A DNA stretch of 64,000 nucleotides, taken from positions 22,898,001 to 22,962,000 of the forward strand of contig OY821777.1 in assembly GCA_963682175.1 (NCBI GenBank). Reading direction: 5' to 3'. The notes below the pieces were generated by a model, which saw only the letters and a program-made list of their open reading frames with translations, ran no database searches and was not told the DNA's origin. A program made the translations under genes and the position numbers. The stretch comes from Triglochin maritima. Lineage: Eukaryota; Streptophyta; Magnoliopsida; Alismatales; Juncaginaceae. Every line of letters begins with the position of its first letter. Within the stretch, counting starts at the first letter, position 1. Below are positions 19,961-31,159 of the stretch, piece after piece.

Positions 19961-21535
19961 CCCACTCTTGAGGTTCCCATTTGATCTCATTTGACAAATG
20001 AATATGGGAACTTATGTTTGTACATAGTTATATAAAAAAAGTACAATAAAAGACTCCTTCAGTGAGCATCGATTGTTGTGAGCCCCAACCCTTGTGTATT
20101 TGGGCTCTATTTCTTTCACGTATTTGTATCCTTTCTTTAGCATCTCACAGGTTTTGAGGGAATTCGGGTTTGTGTCCATCAACATGACCTTGAACTTCCC
20201 TTTGTACTTCATGTTGGTGAGATCTCTCCTTTTTCATGCATAAATCCATGTAGTATCTTGCTCACATTCATTGAGGACAATGCATGAAGTAGGTGTGGGG
20301 GTGTTTTGCGTGTGTACATAGTTGAGTCTTTTTCCTTTGATTTTATTTTCTTTTGTAGGGTCATGTTAGTGTGCTGCATTTAATATCGATATATCTGCTT
20401 GCCATGATCCTTGGGTGACTTGTCTTCTTTTGCTTGCCTAGTGCTTCAAAATTTTCACATTTCTTTCAAAAATCTTCATGTGTTTGCGAAAGGAAATGTT
20501 TTGTGGGTTTTGTGTGTGTTTAGCATGTGCAAAACGGTTGAGAGGCAAAGTAAAAAGAAAGCTCCCAAAATTGTCTTGAACTTGATGCATTAAGATATCT
20601 AGTACTGTGACTTTAGGATTTATCGAGTCGTTAGGATGCACCCCAGTTTTCCCTTGGGGGTGAGTAATCATAGGGTTTCAGTGCTCAAACATTTAAAGAA
20701 GTCCACCCTGAACCTAGTGAGTCACTAATTCGTGTCTGTTAACTTAAGGAAGTTTGTTGTAGTCAAGGACCCTTTAAATCTTGTTGTGAGACATTAAGTG
20801 TAGGGGTTTTGGTTCATGTCTAGATAAGAAATAATTGAGTAGGTGTTCTCTCTTCTCGCACGGCTCGTCACTCGGGAAAGTAGGTCTAAGGGGACTTTGT
20901 GCCTGGTGCTTTCGAGTCATCTGACTTGGGATGCGCCGACCGAACTCCCGTTACACGGGTGGTAAGGATTGCCCTATGTGGAGATTTGGGGAAAGGTGTA
21001 CGTGATAGTGTAAGTCCTCATGGGCAATGATGCACGAAACCTGACCCTGGGAGAATGAATCTCAAACTAATAAAAATAAAACAAAATGAGAAAAGAAAAA
21101 AAAATTGTAATGCAAATAAGAACCGTAATGGACTTTACACTTTGTATAACTTGAGGATGTTAAGGTTGTCCATGTCCTTCACTTAATTCCTTATTTAAAT
21201 TGCACGAATGGTTCATTAGGTTAGGTGTGTGGTCTAATTACCTATAAAGAGTCGGCCCGTAGGATTACGGCGTCCAATGATCGACAAAATATTTCCAACG
21301 AGTGGAGAGTATAGATTGAATAATGCATCTTGTTCGGATTTTGTGGGTATATCCGGTAAAACCCCTCAGGAGACAACACTCTTCCTCCTTGGCAACAAAG
21401 AGCTTTAACAGCTTGTTGCACGTGCTAAGTGTAACCGTGATTCCTACGAAAGTGAGTTAGGATTTCGTGTTTCTCGTTTGCTTTCTCTTTCTTTGTTTTG
21501 CTCGGGACTAGAAAAAACTTAGGTGTGGGGGTATT
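19961..21535 (+). other. E4 3' spacer
   Basis: About 1.6 kb of noncoding spacer with the internal polypurine-like motif (20262-20302) and the terminal polypurine tract (21519-21535). It aligns with the spacers of E1 and E7. No gene seen. Confidence 0.75.
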
Positions 21536-22640
21536 TGATTCACATCATTTCATGCTTATATTTGTATCTTATATCCATTATCTTACACCAAAGTAATGCT
21601 ACGTGATGAGTTTTATGTTTAGTTTTCAGGAATAAAGTAGTTTGAAGATAAGAGTCATGAAAGGACCCAAAAGCAGGAAAAAAAACTTAATTGTGAGACC
21701 TGGGGACTAAGATGCAAGGGAGAAGGACCTGATCGTAAAACCGGACCTAAGAGCAAAACAGGAAACTCCACACCAACATGGGGAGTATTTTGGCAATTCG
21801 ATTCGGGTCGGAGCTCCAACAAACGAAGTAGATGCATCCAAGACCAAGAAATACTTCAAGCAAAGCCCAACATAAAAAGCAGACGGATCTGGGCCTTATA
21901 GATCATCCCACATCCGCTAAGATTTCGCTTGGACTTGTATTAATGTTTGTTTAGGCTATTTTTGGTATTGGTTTAGTCCCACATCGGGGGATTGTCCCGG
22001 ATTAGCTTTTTCCATGCCTATAAATAGAACTCTTCACCTTCCATTGTAATCACCCATTGCTTGGTGGCATTCCCTCTACTAAGGAGTGAGCCTTGAAGCA
22101 AAAACTCAAGGTGGAGAAGAATGCTACCTTCAATGTGAGTCATTTGTTAATAAAATAATTCTTCTAGTTTCTTTTAATCTTGTCTTTTAATTTGTGCATG
22201 TTTAGTCTTTCCTTTCCTTTTATGCTTCTTTAATATTTCTTGTTTGATTAGTGTAGTTTTATTTCAGTATAATGCTTCATTTTGTTAGAGTAGTTAGTTT
22301 AAATATGTGTGAGTAGTTCCATCCCCTTTGGGGTGGAGTAGATGTATGTACATGTTATGTAGGTGGTATGAATGCTAGATTTTATTGTTTGTGAGAGATA
22401 TTAGTATGCTTGCTTGAATTAATAAGAACTTTACTTGATGTTTCTGCCATAGTTAGGTACACTCCATGCTCGTTATGTTCTTAATAACAACCTTGCATTG
22501 CTCATATTAATCACTTAGGTTAGTGTTGTAAAGGATAGGTCTTGCCATAAGGTACTTCTTATGCATGAACAAACACTAACCACACTTGAGCTTATTGGAT
22601 GCATTCTACACCACACTTATTTCATGTGCACACACACACT
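21536..22640 (+). repeat. E4 3' LTR, truncated in U5
   Basis: Starts TGATTCACATC and stays collinear with 15973-17344 until the CA repeat near 22630, where it joins a minus-strand LTR fragment. It retains the promoter (21976-22026) but has lost the 20-bp U3 dyad. Confidence 0.88.
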
Positions 22641-22646
22641 TATTTC

Positions 22647-23001
22647 CGGCCTGGTTTTGGTGTGTTGTCATCTGGCTTTATTTCTTCATCTTTGATGCAT
22701 CCGAGTTGGTTGTTGGAGCTCCGACCCGAATAGAATTGCCAAAATACTCCCCATGATGGTGTGGAGTATTCTTGTTTGCTCATTGGTCCTTCGATCTTAC
22801 ATTCAGGTCTTTCGATCTTGCATCTTAGTCCTCGAGTCTCTCAACTCAGTCCTTTTACCTCCCATTAGGTCCATTAATAGTCTCTCCTTCTCAAACCTAC
22901 TTATTCCTGAAAACTAAATATAAAACACGCTACATAGCATTGTTTGGGGTGAAAGATAATGGATATGAGATACAAAGATATGCATGAAATGATGCCAATC
23001 A
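22647..23001 (-). repeat. E5 3' LTR remnant
   Basis: Only the U3-proximal 355 bp remain, ending GATGCCAATCA beside the polypurine tract. The rest, including the promoter, is lost at the junction with E4's LTR. Confidence 0.82.
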
Positions 23002-23207
23002 AATACCCCCACACCTAACTTTTGCTAGACCCGAGCAAAACAAAGAAAGAGAAAAATGAGAGAGAGGAAAAAACATACAAAAACAGGGAAAACCTAACTT
23101 ACTTTTGTAGGAATCAAGATTGAACTTAGCACGTGCAACAAGCCATTAAACCTCCTTGTCGCCTAGGAGGAGGAGTGTTGTCTCCTGGTGGTTTTCAGGG
23201 GATATTC
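23002..23207 (-). other. E5 3' spacer, LTR-proximal part
   Basis: Polypurine tract and the first 200 bp of spacer, cut by a solo LTR at 23208. It resumes at 24765 with CCCACAAAATCCGAACAAGA, continuous with the order in other elements. Confidence 0.8.
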
Positions 23208-24764
23208 TGATTGATCATTTTATATTAACCGCAAGTGCACGGCCGCGTTGAAGCATTGGCAAATACGGGTTGTCCACTGGGAGGTGTGTCGACGCTTGGT
23301 TTGTTCGAAGGCAAGAGGTAAAAAGAAGGAGAGAAAGGTTGGTTGCACTAAACTACACTAAGTTGCAAAAAGGAAATGAAGATAAGCAATAAAACTAAGC
23401 CCCATAGGGGGTAGAGAAATAATGTGAATATGAAGATGTGTGTGTGTGTGTGTGTGTTCAATTAAGCTCCTCACAACATGTAGTGCATGAAATCATAAAA
23501 CTACATCCAACTTTGCCTCCACATGAATTAAGATAAGACAACATCATTAAAATGTACAAGACAATAATTGGAATGAAGCTAAATGAACTCAAGTATAAAG
23601 ACTAGACCCTACTATGCCTCCACATGAATTAAGAGAAGATTACATCATTAAAACATACAAGACATTAGCTAAGGTAAAGGCAATAAGAGCACATACACTA
23701 CAAATTGTGTTTCCAATATTAACTTCATCCATATCCTAACCTTATCATTCCCCATAAAATAGGTCCACTAATCAAGGCATAAGAGAAGCATCATTCAAGA
23801 GCATTGCATATCAAAGATAACAGTGAAAACTCATTAGATGGTTATGGAAATCATATAAAGCTCAAGGGATAAAGATAACACACACTTAATACACTACATG
23901 ATTATATCACATATTTCTCCACCCCCAAATGGGGATGAAACTACTCACTACTCATTACCCTAACTATATTAACAAAAGAAAGCATAATACTGAAATGAAA
24001 GTTAACTAAGAAAGCAAGAAGTATTAAAGAAGCTTAAAAGGAAAGGAAAGACTAAACAAACATGCACAAATTAAAAGACAAGATTAAAAGAAACTAGAAG
24101 AATTATTTTATTAACAAATGACTCACATTGATGGTAGCATCTTCTCCACCTTGAGTTTTTGCTTCAAGACTCACTCCTTAGTAGAATGCCACCAAGCAAT
24201 GGGTGATTACAATAGAAGGTGAAGAGTTCTATTTATAGGCATGGAAAAAGCTAATCCGGGACAATCCCCCGATGTGGGACTAAACCAATACCAAAAATAG
24301 ACTAAGAATACACTAATACAGGTGCTCCACAAATCTTAGTGGATCCAGAGCAATATGGACCGCCAATTAGCGGTCCAAGACCGCCAATTGGAGGTCTATA
24401 TGATCCAGATCGAGTTGGTTTTGGTTGTGGGCTTTTCTTGATGGATATGTTGGTCTTGGATGTATCTACTTTGCTTGTTGGAGCTCCGACCCAAATCGAA
24501 TTGCCAAAATACTTCCCATGATGGTGTGGAGTTTTCTGTTTTGCTCTTAGGTCCTTTGGTCTTACGTTCAGGTCCTTCTCCCTTGCATCTCAGTCCTCAG
24601 GTCTCACAATTAAGTCATTTTTCCTGCTTTTGGGTCCTTTCATTGCTCTTCTCTTCAAACCTCTTTATTTCTGAAATTCAAACGTATAACTCGTCACGTA
24701 GCATTGCTTAGGTGTAAGATAATGGATATAAGATACAAATATGAGCATGAAATGATGTCAATCA
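23208..24764 (-). repeat. Solo LTR inserted in E5 spacer
   Basis: A complete LTR (TGATTGATCATT ... GATGTCAATCA) with no internal region. Flanks are TATTC on the left and AATAC on the right. Uninterrupted relatives read TATAC here, so each flank is one change from an original 5-bp duplication. It keeps a promoter (TATA 24230-24237, USE 24270-24280, 32-nt gap) and dyads at 24357-24400. It arose by recombination between the two LTRs of a lost element. Confidence 0.85.
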
Positions 24765-26244
24765 AATACCCACAAAATCCGAACAAGATGCATTACTCAA
24801 TCTAGAAACTCGACTCGATGGACACATTTTTATCGATCAATGGACGTGGTAATCCTACGGGCCAACTCTATATAGGTAATCAGTCCACACACCTAGCCTA
24901 ATGAACCATTCGTGCAAGTTAAATAAGGAATTAAGTGAAAGACATGGACAACCTCAACTTTCTCAAGTGATACAAAGTGTAAAGTCCATTAAGGTTCTTA
25001 TTTGCATTACAATTTTTTTGTTTTTTTGTTTTTTTTCTGTCTTCTCTTCTTTTTATTAGTTGGAGTTTCATTGTCCCAGGGTCAGGTTTTGTGCATCATT
25101 GCCTATGAGGACTTACACTATCACGTACACCTTTCCCCAAATCTCCACAGAGGGCAATCCTTACCACCCGTATAACGGGAGTTCGGTCGGTGCATCCCAA
25201 GTCAGATGGCTTGAAAGCACCAGCCACAAAGTCCCTTCAGACCTACTTTCACGAGTGATATGAGCCGTGCGAGAAGAGAGAACACCTACTCACATATTTC
25301 TTATCTACACACGAACCAAGACCCCTACACTTAATGTCTCACAACAAGATTTAAAGGGTCCTTGACTACAACAAATTTTCTTAAATTAACATACACGAAT
25401 TATTGACCCACTAGGTTCGGGATTGACTTCTATAATTATTTGAGCACTGAAACCCTATGATTACTCACCCCCGAGGGAAAACTAGGGTGCATCCTAACGA
25501 CTCGATAAGTCTTAAAGCCATTGTACTAGATATACTAATACAACAAGTTTAAGACAATTTTGGGATCTTTTTTTTTACTTTGCCTCTCAACGGTTTTGCA
25601 CATGCTAAATACACACAAAATCCAAAAAACATTTTCTTTCGCAAACACATGAAGATTGTGAAAAATTTGTGAAAATTTTGAAGCACCAGGCAAGCAAAAG
25701 AAGACAAGTCACCCTAGGATCATGGCAAGCAAATATATCGATATTAAATGCAGCACACTAATATGACCCTATCAATACACACAAATGAAAACAAAATCGA
25801 AGGAAAAAAACTCGACTATGTACACAAGTAAAACACCCCCCACACCTACTTCATGCATTGTCCTGAATGAATGTGAGCAAGAGACTACATGAATTTATGC
25901 ATGAAAAAGGAAAGATCTCACCAACATAAAGCGCAACAGGAAGTTCATGGTTATAGTGATGGGCACAAACCCGAATTCTCTCAAAACCTGTGAGATTCTA
26001 AAGAAGGGATACAAACATGTGAAAGAAATGGGGCCCAAATACACAAGTGTTGGGGCCCACAATAATCAATACTCGCTCATGGAGTCTTTTATTGTACGTT
26101 TTCTTTTTTTTTCTTTTTTTTTGAATATAACTATGTACAAACATAAGTTCCCATCTTCATTTGTCAAAAGACATCAAATGGGAACCTCAAAAGTTGGTCA
26201 ATGCACTTGGAAAGAGAGCATGACACCACGCGGGGCCGGACTAC
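24765..26244 (-). other. E5 3' spacer, gag-proximal part
   Basis: Noncoding spacer containing the internal polypurine-like motif (25836-25880). Short frames here are antisense or out of frame and not supported as genes. Confidence 0.7.
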
Positions 26245-27675
26245 TCATGTTTGGACCCCCTCAAAAGGAGCACAAGATGAAAAGAGAGGTTCATGAATTA
26301 GACGCAAAGGCATCTCATTCAAAGGATCAAACTGAAAGAGCTTGATCCTATCAAGAGTTTGGAAAATAAGGGGCAACGGAAGAAGAGTTTCTCCCGTTGC
26401 AGTACTGAAGTTATGATCGTCAATCCAAGCTCTCCAACCAACAGGCTGGTGCGTCGGAACGAGGTCAAGGACCTCGTTAGGCATGTCCGACTCACCAGGC
26501 GAACAAAAAGTGGGTCTCATACCCAAGGTATCCTCCAAGGAACTCCTAATACCCTCATTAGCAATGTAATTGTTTGATGTTCCATCATTTCCAAGATGAT
26601 CAGGAAAAATAGTGAGAGGCAAACTCTCATCAGGTGTTTGAAATTGAGGGTACTAGGGAGCTCTTGCTCCACCAAAGGTGAGTCCTTAATAGGCACAACA
26701 TGAAGATTATGTGGCTCAAGGGCCATGGGACAAAAAGATAAGGTACAATCCTGTGCCGATTCATAATGAAGTTGGTCCATGTTATTCTCAATTTGAATCG
26801 AATCGTCCACTAAGTGATCATGAATTGAAACCCCAAGTCCCTCAGACTGACTAGGAGTTTGACTTTGAATGATTGTGCTTTGAATTTGTGGATGCGGTGG
26901 TGGTTCGATAAATCCTCATGTTGACAAGAAAGGTTACTCTCCTCACGTTCACGTAATTGCTGTGTCATTTCACTCACTTGCAGTGCCATATTTTGTATGG
27001 ACTGTTGAGTGGTTTTCACGAACGTAAGGAAAGTTTGTTTCAAGGAATCAGGTATGCGGTCAACTATGAGGTCCAAGTCAGAGCTTGGGAAATTTGGGGT
27101 TGGGTGTTGTTGGGCTGAGAATGAGTGCAATGATTTGAAGTGGGATGTTGGTAGAATTCTAGGTATTCGGGAGGAGGATACTGGGGTGAAAATGATGTAT
27201 AAGAATTTGCATAAGAATTGTCTCGCCACGAATCCATCCCTCTCGGGTTGTACGCGGATGCGTAATGCTCATTTTGAGCATTTTGGGAAAAGGTATGCTC
27301 ATACTCAGGCTCAAGGGGAACATAAGGACATTCCCCGATAACATGACCACTCAACCCACAACAGTCACACGGTACGACTACTGGAGCCACCGGTGCACTC
27401 ATGTCGTCTACCGCACGCATGAAAGAGGCCAAAGTTTGTTTTAATGTCTCAATTTGTTGACCAGCATATGATACGACGTAACTAGATGGTGGTCTAGCAG
27501 TCGGTAGCTCTCTCATATTACCTCAATATGAAGATTGCTCAGTCACACAATTAAGATTGTCCCAACCATACGGGGTGTTAGTCTGAGCCACCCCAGGTTG
27601 CATGGGTCCGAAATACCAAGAAGAATTGTCCTGGTCCCAACAATGATATGGATGGTCGCCCATAAAACCATCCAT
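26245..27675 (-). pseudogene. E5 short gag-like gene, broken
   Basis: Minus-strand homologue of 18449-19960. The start ATG is at 27675-27673 (MDGFMGDHPYHCWDQ). A TGA at about 27525-27523 replaces a Trp codon. The zinc knuckle is CDCCGLSGHVIGEC (about 27370-27330). Frameshifts occur near 27105 and near 26900. The C-terminal RT-like tail is readable (VGWRAWIDDHN, about 26445-26410), with V changed to A in the GWRV motif. Like E4, it has no Gag core or protease. Confidence 0.8.
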
Positions 27676-28789
27676 CTCAAAAAAAACTCTCGAGTCTACC
27701 ACTCTCACCACCACGAGGCTAAGCTCGCAAAAAAGTGCTTGACTCGACCCTAAAATGCTACTAGAGAGTGTAAAGGGGAGGAGAATAGAACGTAGAAGTA
27801 GGTGAGAAGAAGACGACTCAAAGGAGAAGGGAAGAATCTCTAGAAACTAGCGTGGGTAGTGGGAAAGGGTAGAAGCGTAATCTAGCAAGCACAACTCAAA
27901 CAATGTAAGGCAATGAGTCCTTAGGCTAGACGACGCCTAACTTCGAGGTCACTAGTCTCGACACGCCTCACCTCCCTACAACGAAGACCACAATGCCCAG
28001 CAAGTGATACCAGATCTGGAGATCCAGTACCTCCTACTATCGACATGGTAGGCAACGCCGATCAGGCCATGACGGTCTCAACTAGATCACTCTCCTAGTG
28101 CGTCCAAAATCCTTAGGGCCAATGTGTACTTGCTTTTAGAATTAAGGCTTTGATTAAGCGTGATTTTTGGGGCCAAGGAAAGGGTGATGAAATCCCCCAC
28201 CATATCTTTTATGGGACAACCCCTCCTTAGTAGGGTTTTGATCTTAAATCTAGTAATCAACACTCCAATCAAACGCTCAATTCACTTTTGTCCCGATGCA
28301 CCTTACTAACTAATGCATGATCGAAACATGCATGAATGCGAGATTTGGGTGCACGTACCTCACGCCAGCAATCAACAACAAAAATGTAAAGCAAAGAAGT
28401 GACAAATGCGTGCAAGGTCTACACATGATGCATGACCTAGATGGCAAGAAGTCTAATCTTTTGGTTTGAGTTTTATGGTCCAAGTTGATTAAAGGGGATT
28501 GATTTTTAATATGGGAGCAAACTAGAAGTCACGGCATGCAAGATGGTGCTCCCAGATAACGACAATGAAATAAACAACAACGAGAACAAAATTGAGAGAA
28601 AGCTAAGCTCACCAGGCCGCCAATTGGCGGTCCCATACCGTTAATTGGCGGTCATTGTTGACTGTTTTGCTCTCAAATTACTCCAGTCGCTTCCCCTTGA
28701 TCCTAAGGATCCCTGAAACAAATCAAAACTAAAAAAACAAAAAATTAAAACCACTCGAATCGTCCAAACTAAAGTCTGGACAGAGCACC
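27676..28789 (-). other. E5 untranslated leader
   Basis: About 1.1 kb, collinear with the E4 leader in reverse. Paired dyads lie at 28615-28654 and the splice-donor-like site reads CTGGTGAGC on the minus strand (GT at 28612-28611). No gene seen. Confidence 0.75.
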
Positions 28790-28807
28790 TCCCCGACAAC
28801 GGTGCCA
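28790..28807 (-). other. E5 primer-binding site
   Basis: Minus-strand TGGCACCGTTGTCGGGGA differs from the tRNA-Asp complement at two positions, both changes expected from loss of methylated CpG or CpNpG cytosines. It lies 6 nt from the LTR. Confidence 0.8.
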
Positions 28808-28813
28808 AAAACT

Positions 28814-30325
28814 TGATTGATACGTTTTAATTAACCGCAAGTGCACGGCCGCATTGAAGCGGTGGCAAATACGGGTCGATCCACAGGGAGGTGTGTCGAC
28901 TTCAGTTTGTGCGAAGGCGAGTGGGAAAGAAAGGAGAGAAAGGTTGGTTACACTAAACTACACTACAATGCCAAAAGAAAATGGAATATAAGCAATAAAA
29001 CTAAACCCCATTGGGGGTAGAGAAATAATGTGAATATATAGATGTGTGTGTGTTCAATTATGCTCCTCACAACATTTAGTCATGAAATCATAAAATTAAA
29101 TCCAACTTTGCCTCCACATGAAATAAGATAAGACTGTATCGTTAAAACATACAAGACAATAATTGGAATGAAGCTATATGAACTCATGTATGAAGACTAC
29201 ACCCTACTATGCCTCCACATGAAATAAGATAACCCAATATCATTAAAACATAGAAGACATTAACCAAGGTAAAGGCAACAAGAGTACATACACTACAAAT
29301 TGTGTTTCCAATATTAATTCCATCCATATCCTCACCTTATCATTCCCCATAAAATTGGTCCACTAATCTAAGCATAAGCTAAGTGTCAAATCCCCATAGA
29401 TGGTTATGGAAATCATATAAGGCTCAAGGTATTAAGATATCACACATCTAATACACTACATGATCATATCACATATTTCTCCACCACCCAAATGGGGATG
29501 GAACTACTCACTAATCATTACACTACAACCTACATTAAAATGAAACATTCCACTGAAATGAAATTTAACTAAGCTAGAAGGGAGCATTAAAGAAGCTTAA
29601 AAGGAAAGGAAAGACTAAAGAAGCATGCACAAATTAAAAGACTAGATTAATAGAAACTAGGACAATTATTTTATTAACAATGACTCACATTGAAGGTAGC
29701 ATTGTTCACCACCTTGAGTTTTGCTTCAAGGCTTACTCCTTAGTAGAGAGAATGCCACCAAGCAATGGGTAAATACAAAAGGAGGAGTTCTATTTATAGC
29801 CATAGAAAAAGGTAATCCAGGACAATTGCCCGGTATGGGACTAAACATATACCAAAACTAGACTAAAGACACCCTAATACACGACCCGCCAAAGTCTTAG
29901 CGGATTCAGACCCAAACCGACCGCCTATCAGCGGTCTTGGACCCCCAATTAGCGGTCTATATGGTTCGGATCCGGCCTGGAGTTTGTGTGTTTTTGTCTG
30001 CCTTTATTTCTTCATGTTTGATGCATCCAAGTAGGTTGTTGGAGCTCCGACCCTAATAGAATTGCCAAAATACTCCCCATGATGGTGTGGAGTATTCTTG
30101 TTTTCTCATTGGTCCTTCGATGTTACATTCAGGTCTTTCTATCTTGCATCTTAGTCCTCGAGTCTCGCAACTCAGTCCTTTTCCCTGCTATTAGGTCCTT
30201 TTATAGTCTCTCCTTCTCAAACCTACTTATTCCTGAAAACTAAACATAAAACGCGTTACATAACATTGTTTGGTGAAAGATAATGGATATAAGACACAAA
30301 GATATGCATGAAATGATGCCAATCA
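28814..30325 (-). repeat. E5 5' LTR
   Basis: Left end TGATTGATACG, right end GATGCCAATCA. TATA is at 29791-29798 on the minus strand. The USE position has the variant CATACCGG-like sequence. Dyads near 29920-29960 are partly degraded. It abuts E3's RT at 30326. Confidence 0.87.
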
Positions 30326-31159
30326 ATTCACCTCAATTCCCCTACTTGAGACCACATGTCCAAGTACAATCCCTCGCTTCACCATGAAGTGACATTTCTT
30401 CCAATTGAGAGCGAGGTTCTTCTCACGACATCGCTTGAGGACAAGGCTCAAGTGACGAAGGTACTAATCAAAGGAAGCGCCAAATATGGAAAAGTCATCC
30501 ATGAAAATCTCAAGGAAACGCGCTACCATATCGGAGAAGATGCTGATCATACACCTTTGAAACGTTGCCGGCGCATTACATAACCGGAAGGGCATGCAAT
30601 GGTAGGCAAACATGCCAAAGGGACAAGTAAATGTGGTTTTCTCTTGATCCTCAGGGGCGATGGGAATTTTGTTGTAATCGGAGTATCCATCAAGAAAACA
30701 ATAATACTAATGTCCAGCCAACCTTTCCAATATTTGAACAATGAATAGCAACGGGAAATGATCTTTCCGTGTTGCTGCATTGAGGTTGCGATAATCAACG
30801 AAAACTCGCCAGCCAGTTTGCAGGCGTGTCGGGATAAGCTTATTATGCTCATTCTTGGGAACCTCCTTCCGGATAGATTATGCCATGATCCAAGCTTGCA
30901 CGCCTGACTTCTTGGGAACCACATGGACAGGACTAACCCACGAACTATCAGAGATAGGATAGATTATGCCATGATCCAAGCACTTAAGAACCTCCTTCCG
31001 GATGGCTTCTTTCAGTACAGGATTCAATCTTCATTGTGGGTCCCTACGGGGCCTAGAATCATCTTCCATGTGGATCCGATGATGAACAATACCAAGTCTA
31101 ATTCCCTTGATATCCTTCAAGGACCACCCGATAACCTCCTTGTTTTCAAAGAGCACTTT
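30326..31159 (-). pseudogene. E3 reverse transcriptase fragment
   Basis: Minus-strand RT of a Ty3/gypsy element. Going leftward: GWSLKDIKGI (about 31130), IIYPISDSSWVSPV (about 30970-30930), TGWRVFVDYRNLNAATRKD (about 30825-30770), FLDGYSDYNKIPI with a catalytic aspartate (about 30690-30655), CPFGMFAYHCMPFGLCNAPA (about 30620-30570), and the catalytic box IFMDDFSIFG (about 30515-30490), ending with CHFMVKRGIVLGH. There are stops, including TAG before FLDGY, and a locally duplicated stretch (30885-30895 against 30960-30975). It is non-functional. It continues on the far side of the E4/E5 block, at 15972. Confidence 0.9.

Larger units (their letters stand above)
15973..22640 (+). mobile_element. 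E4: gag-only Athila-like element, 3' LTR truncated
   Basis: Plus-strand element with 5' LTR, primer site, leader, short gag gene, spacer and a 3' LTR cut off in U5 near 22640. It lacks the Gag core, the protease and all catalytic pol. It sits in E3's pol. The right target-site copy is lost, so insertion cannot be proved by a duplication. It faces E5 tail to tail. Confidence 0.85.
22647..30325 (-). mobile_element. E5: gag-only Athila-like element, 3' LTR truncated
   Basis: Minus-strand order: 5' LTR (30325-28814), primer site, leader, gag (27675-26245), spacer, and a 355-bp remnant of the 3' LTR (23001-22647). Both LTR pieces share the private end GATATGCATGAAATGATGCC, which ties them together. 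The spacer holds a solo LTR (23208-24764). Confidence 0.83.
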
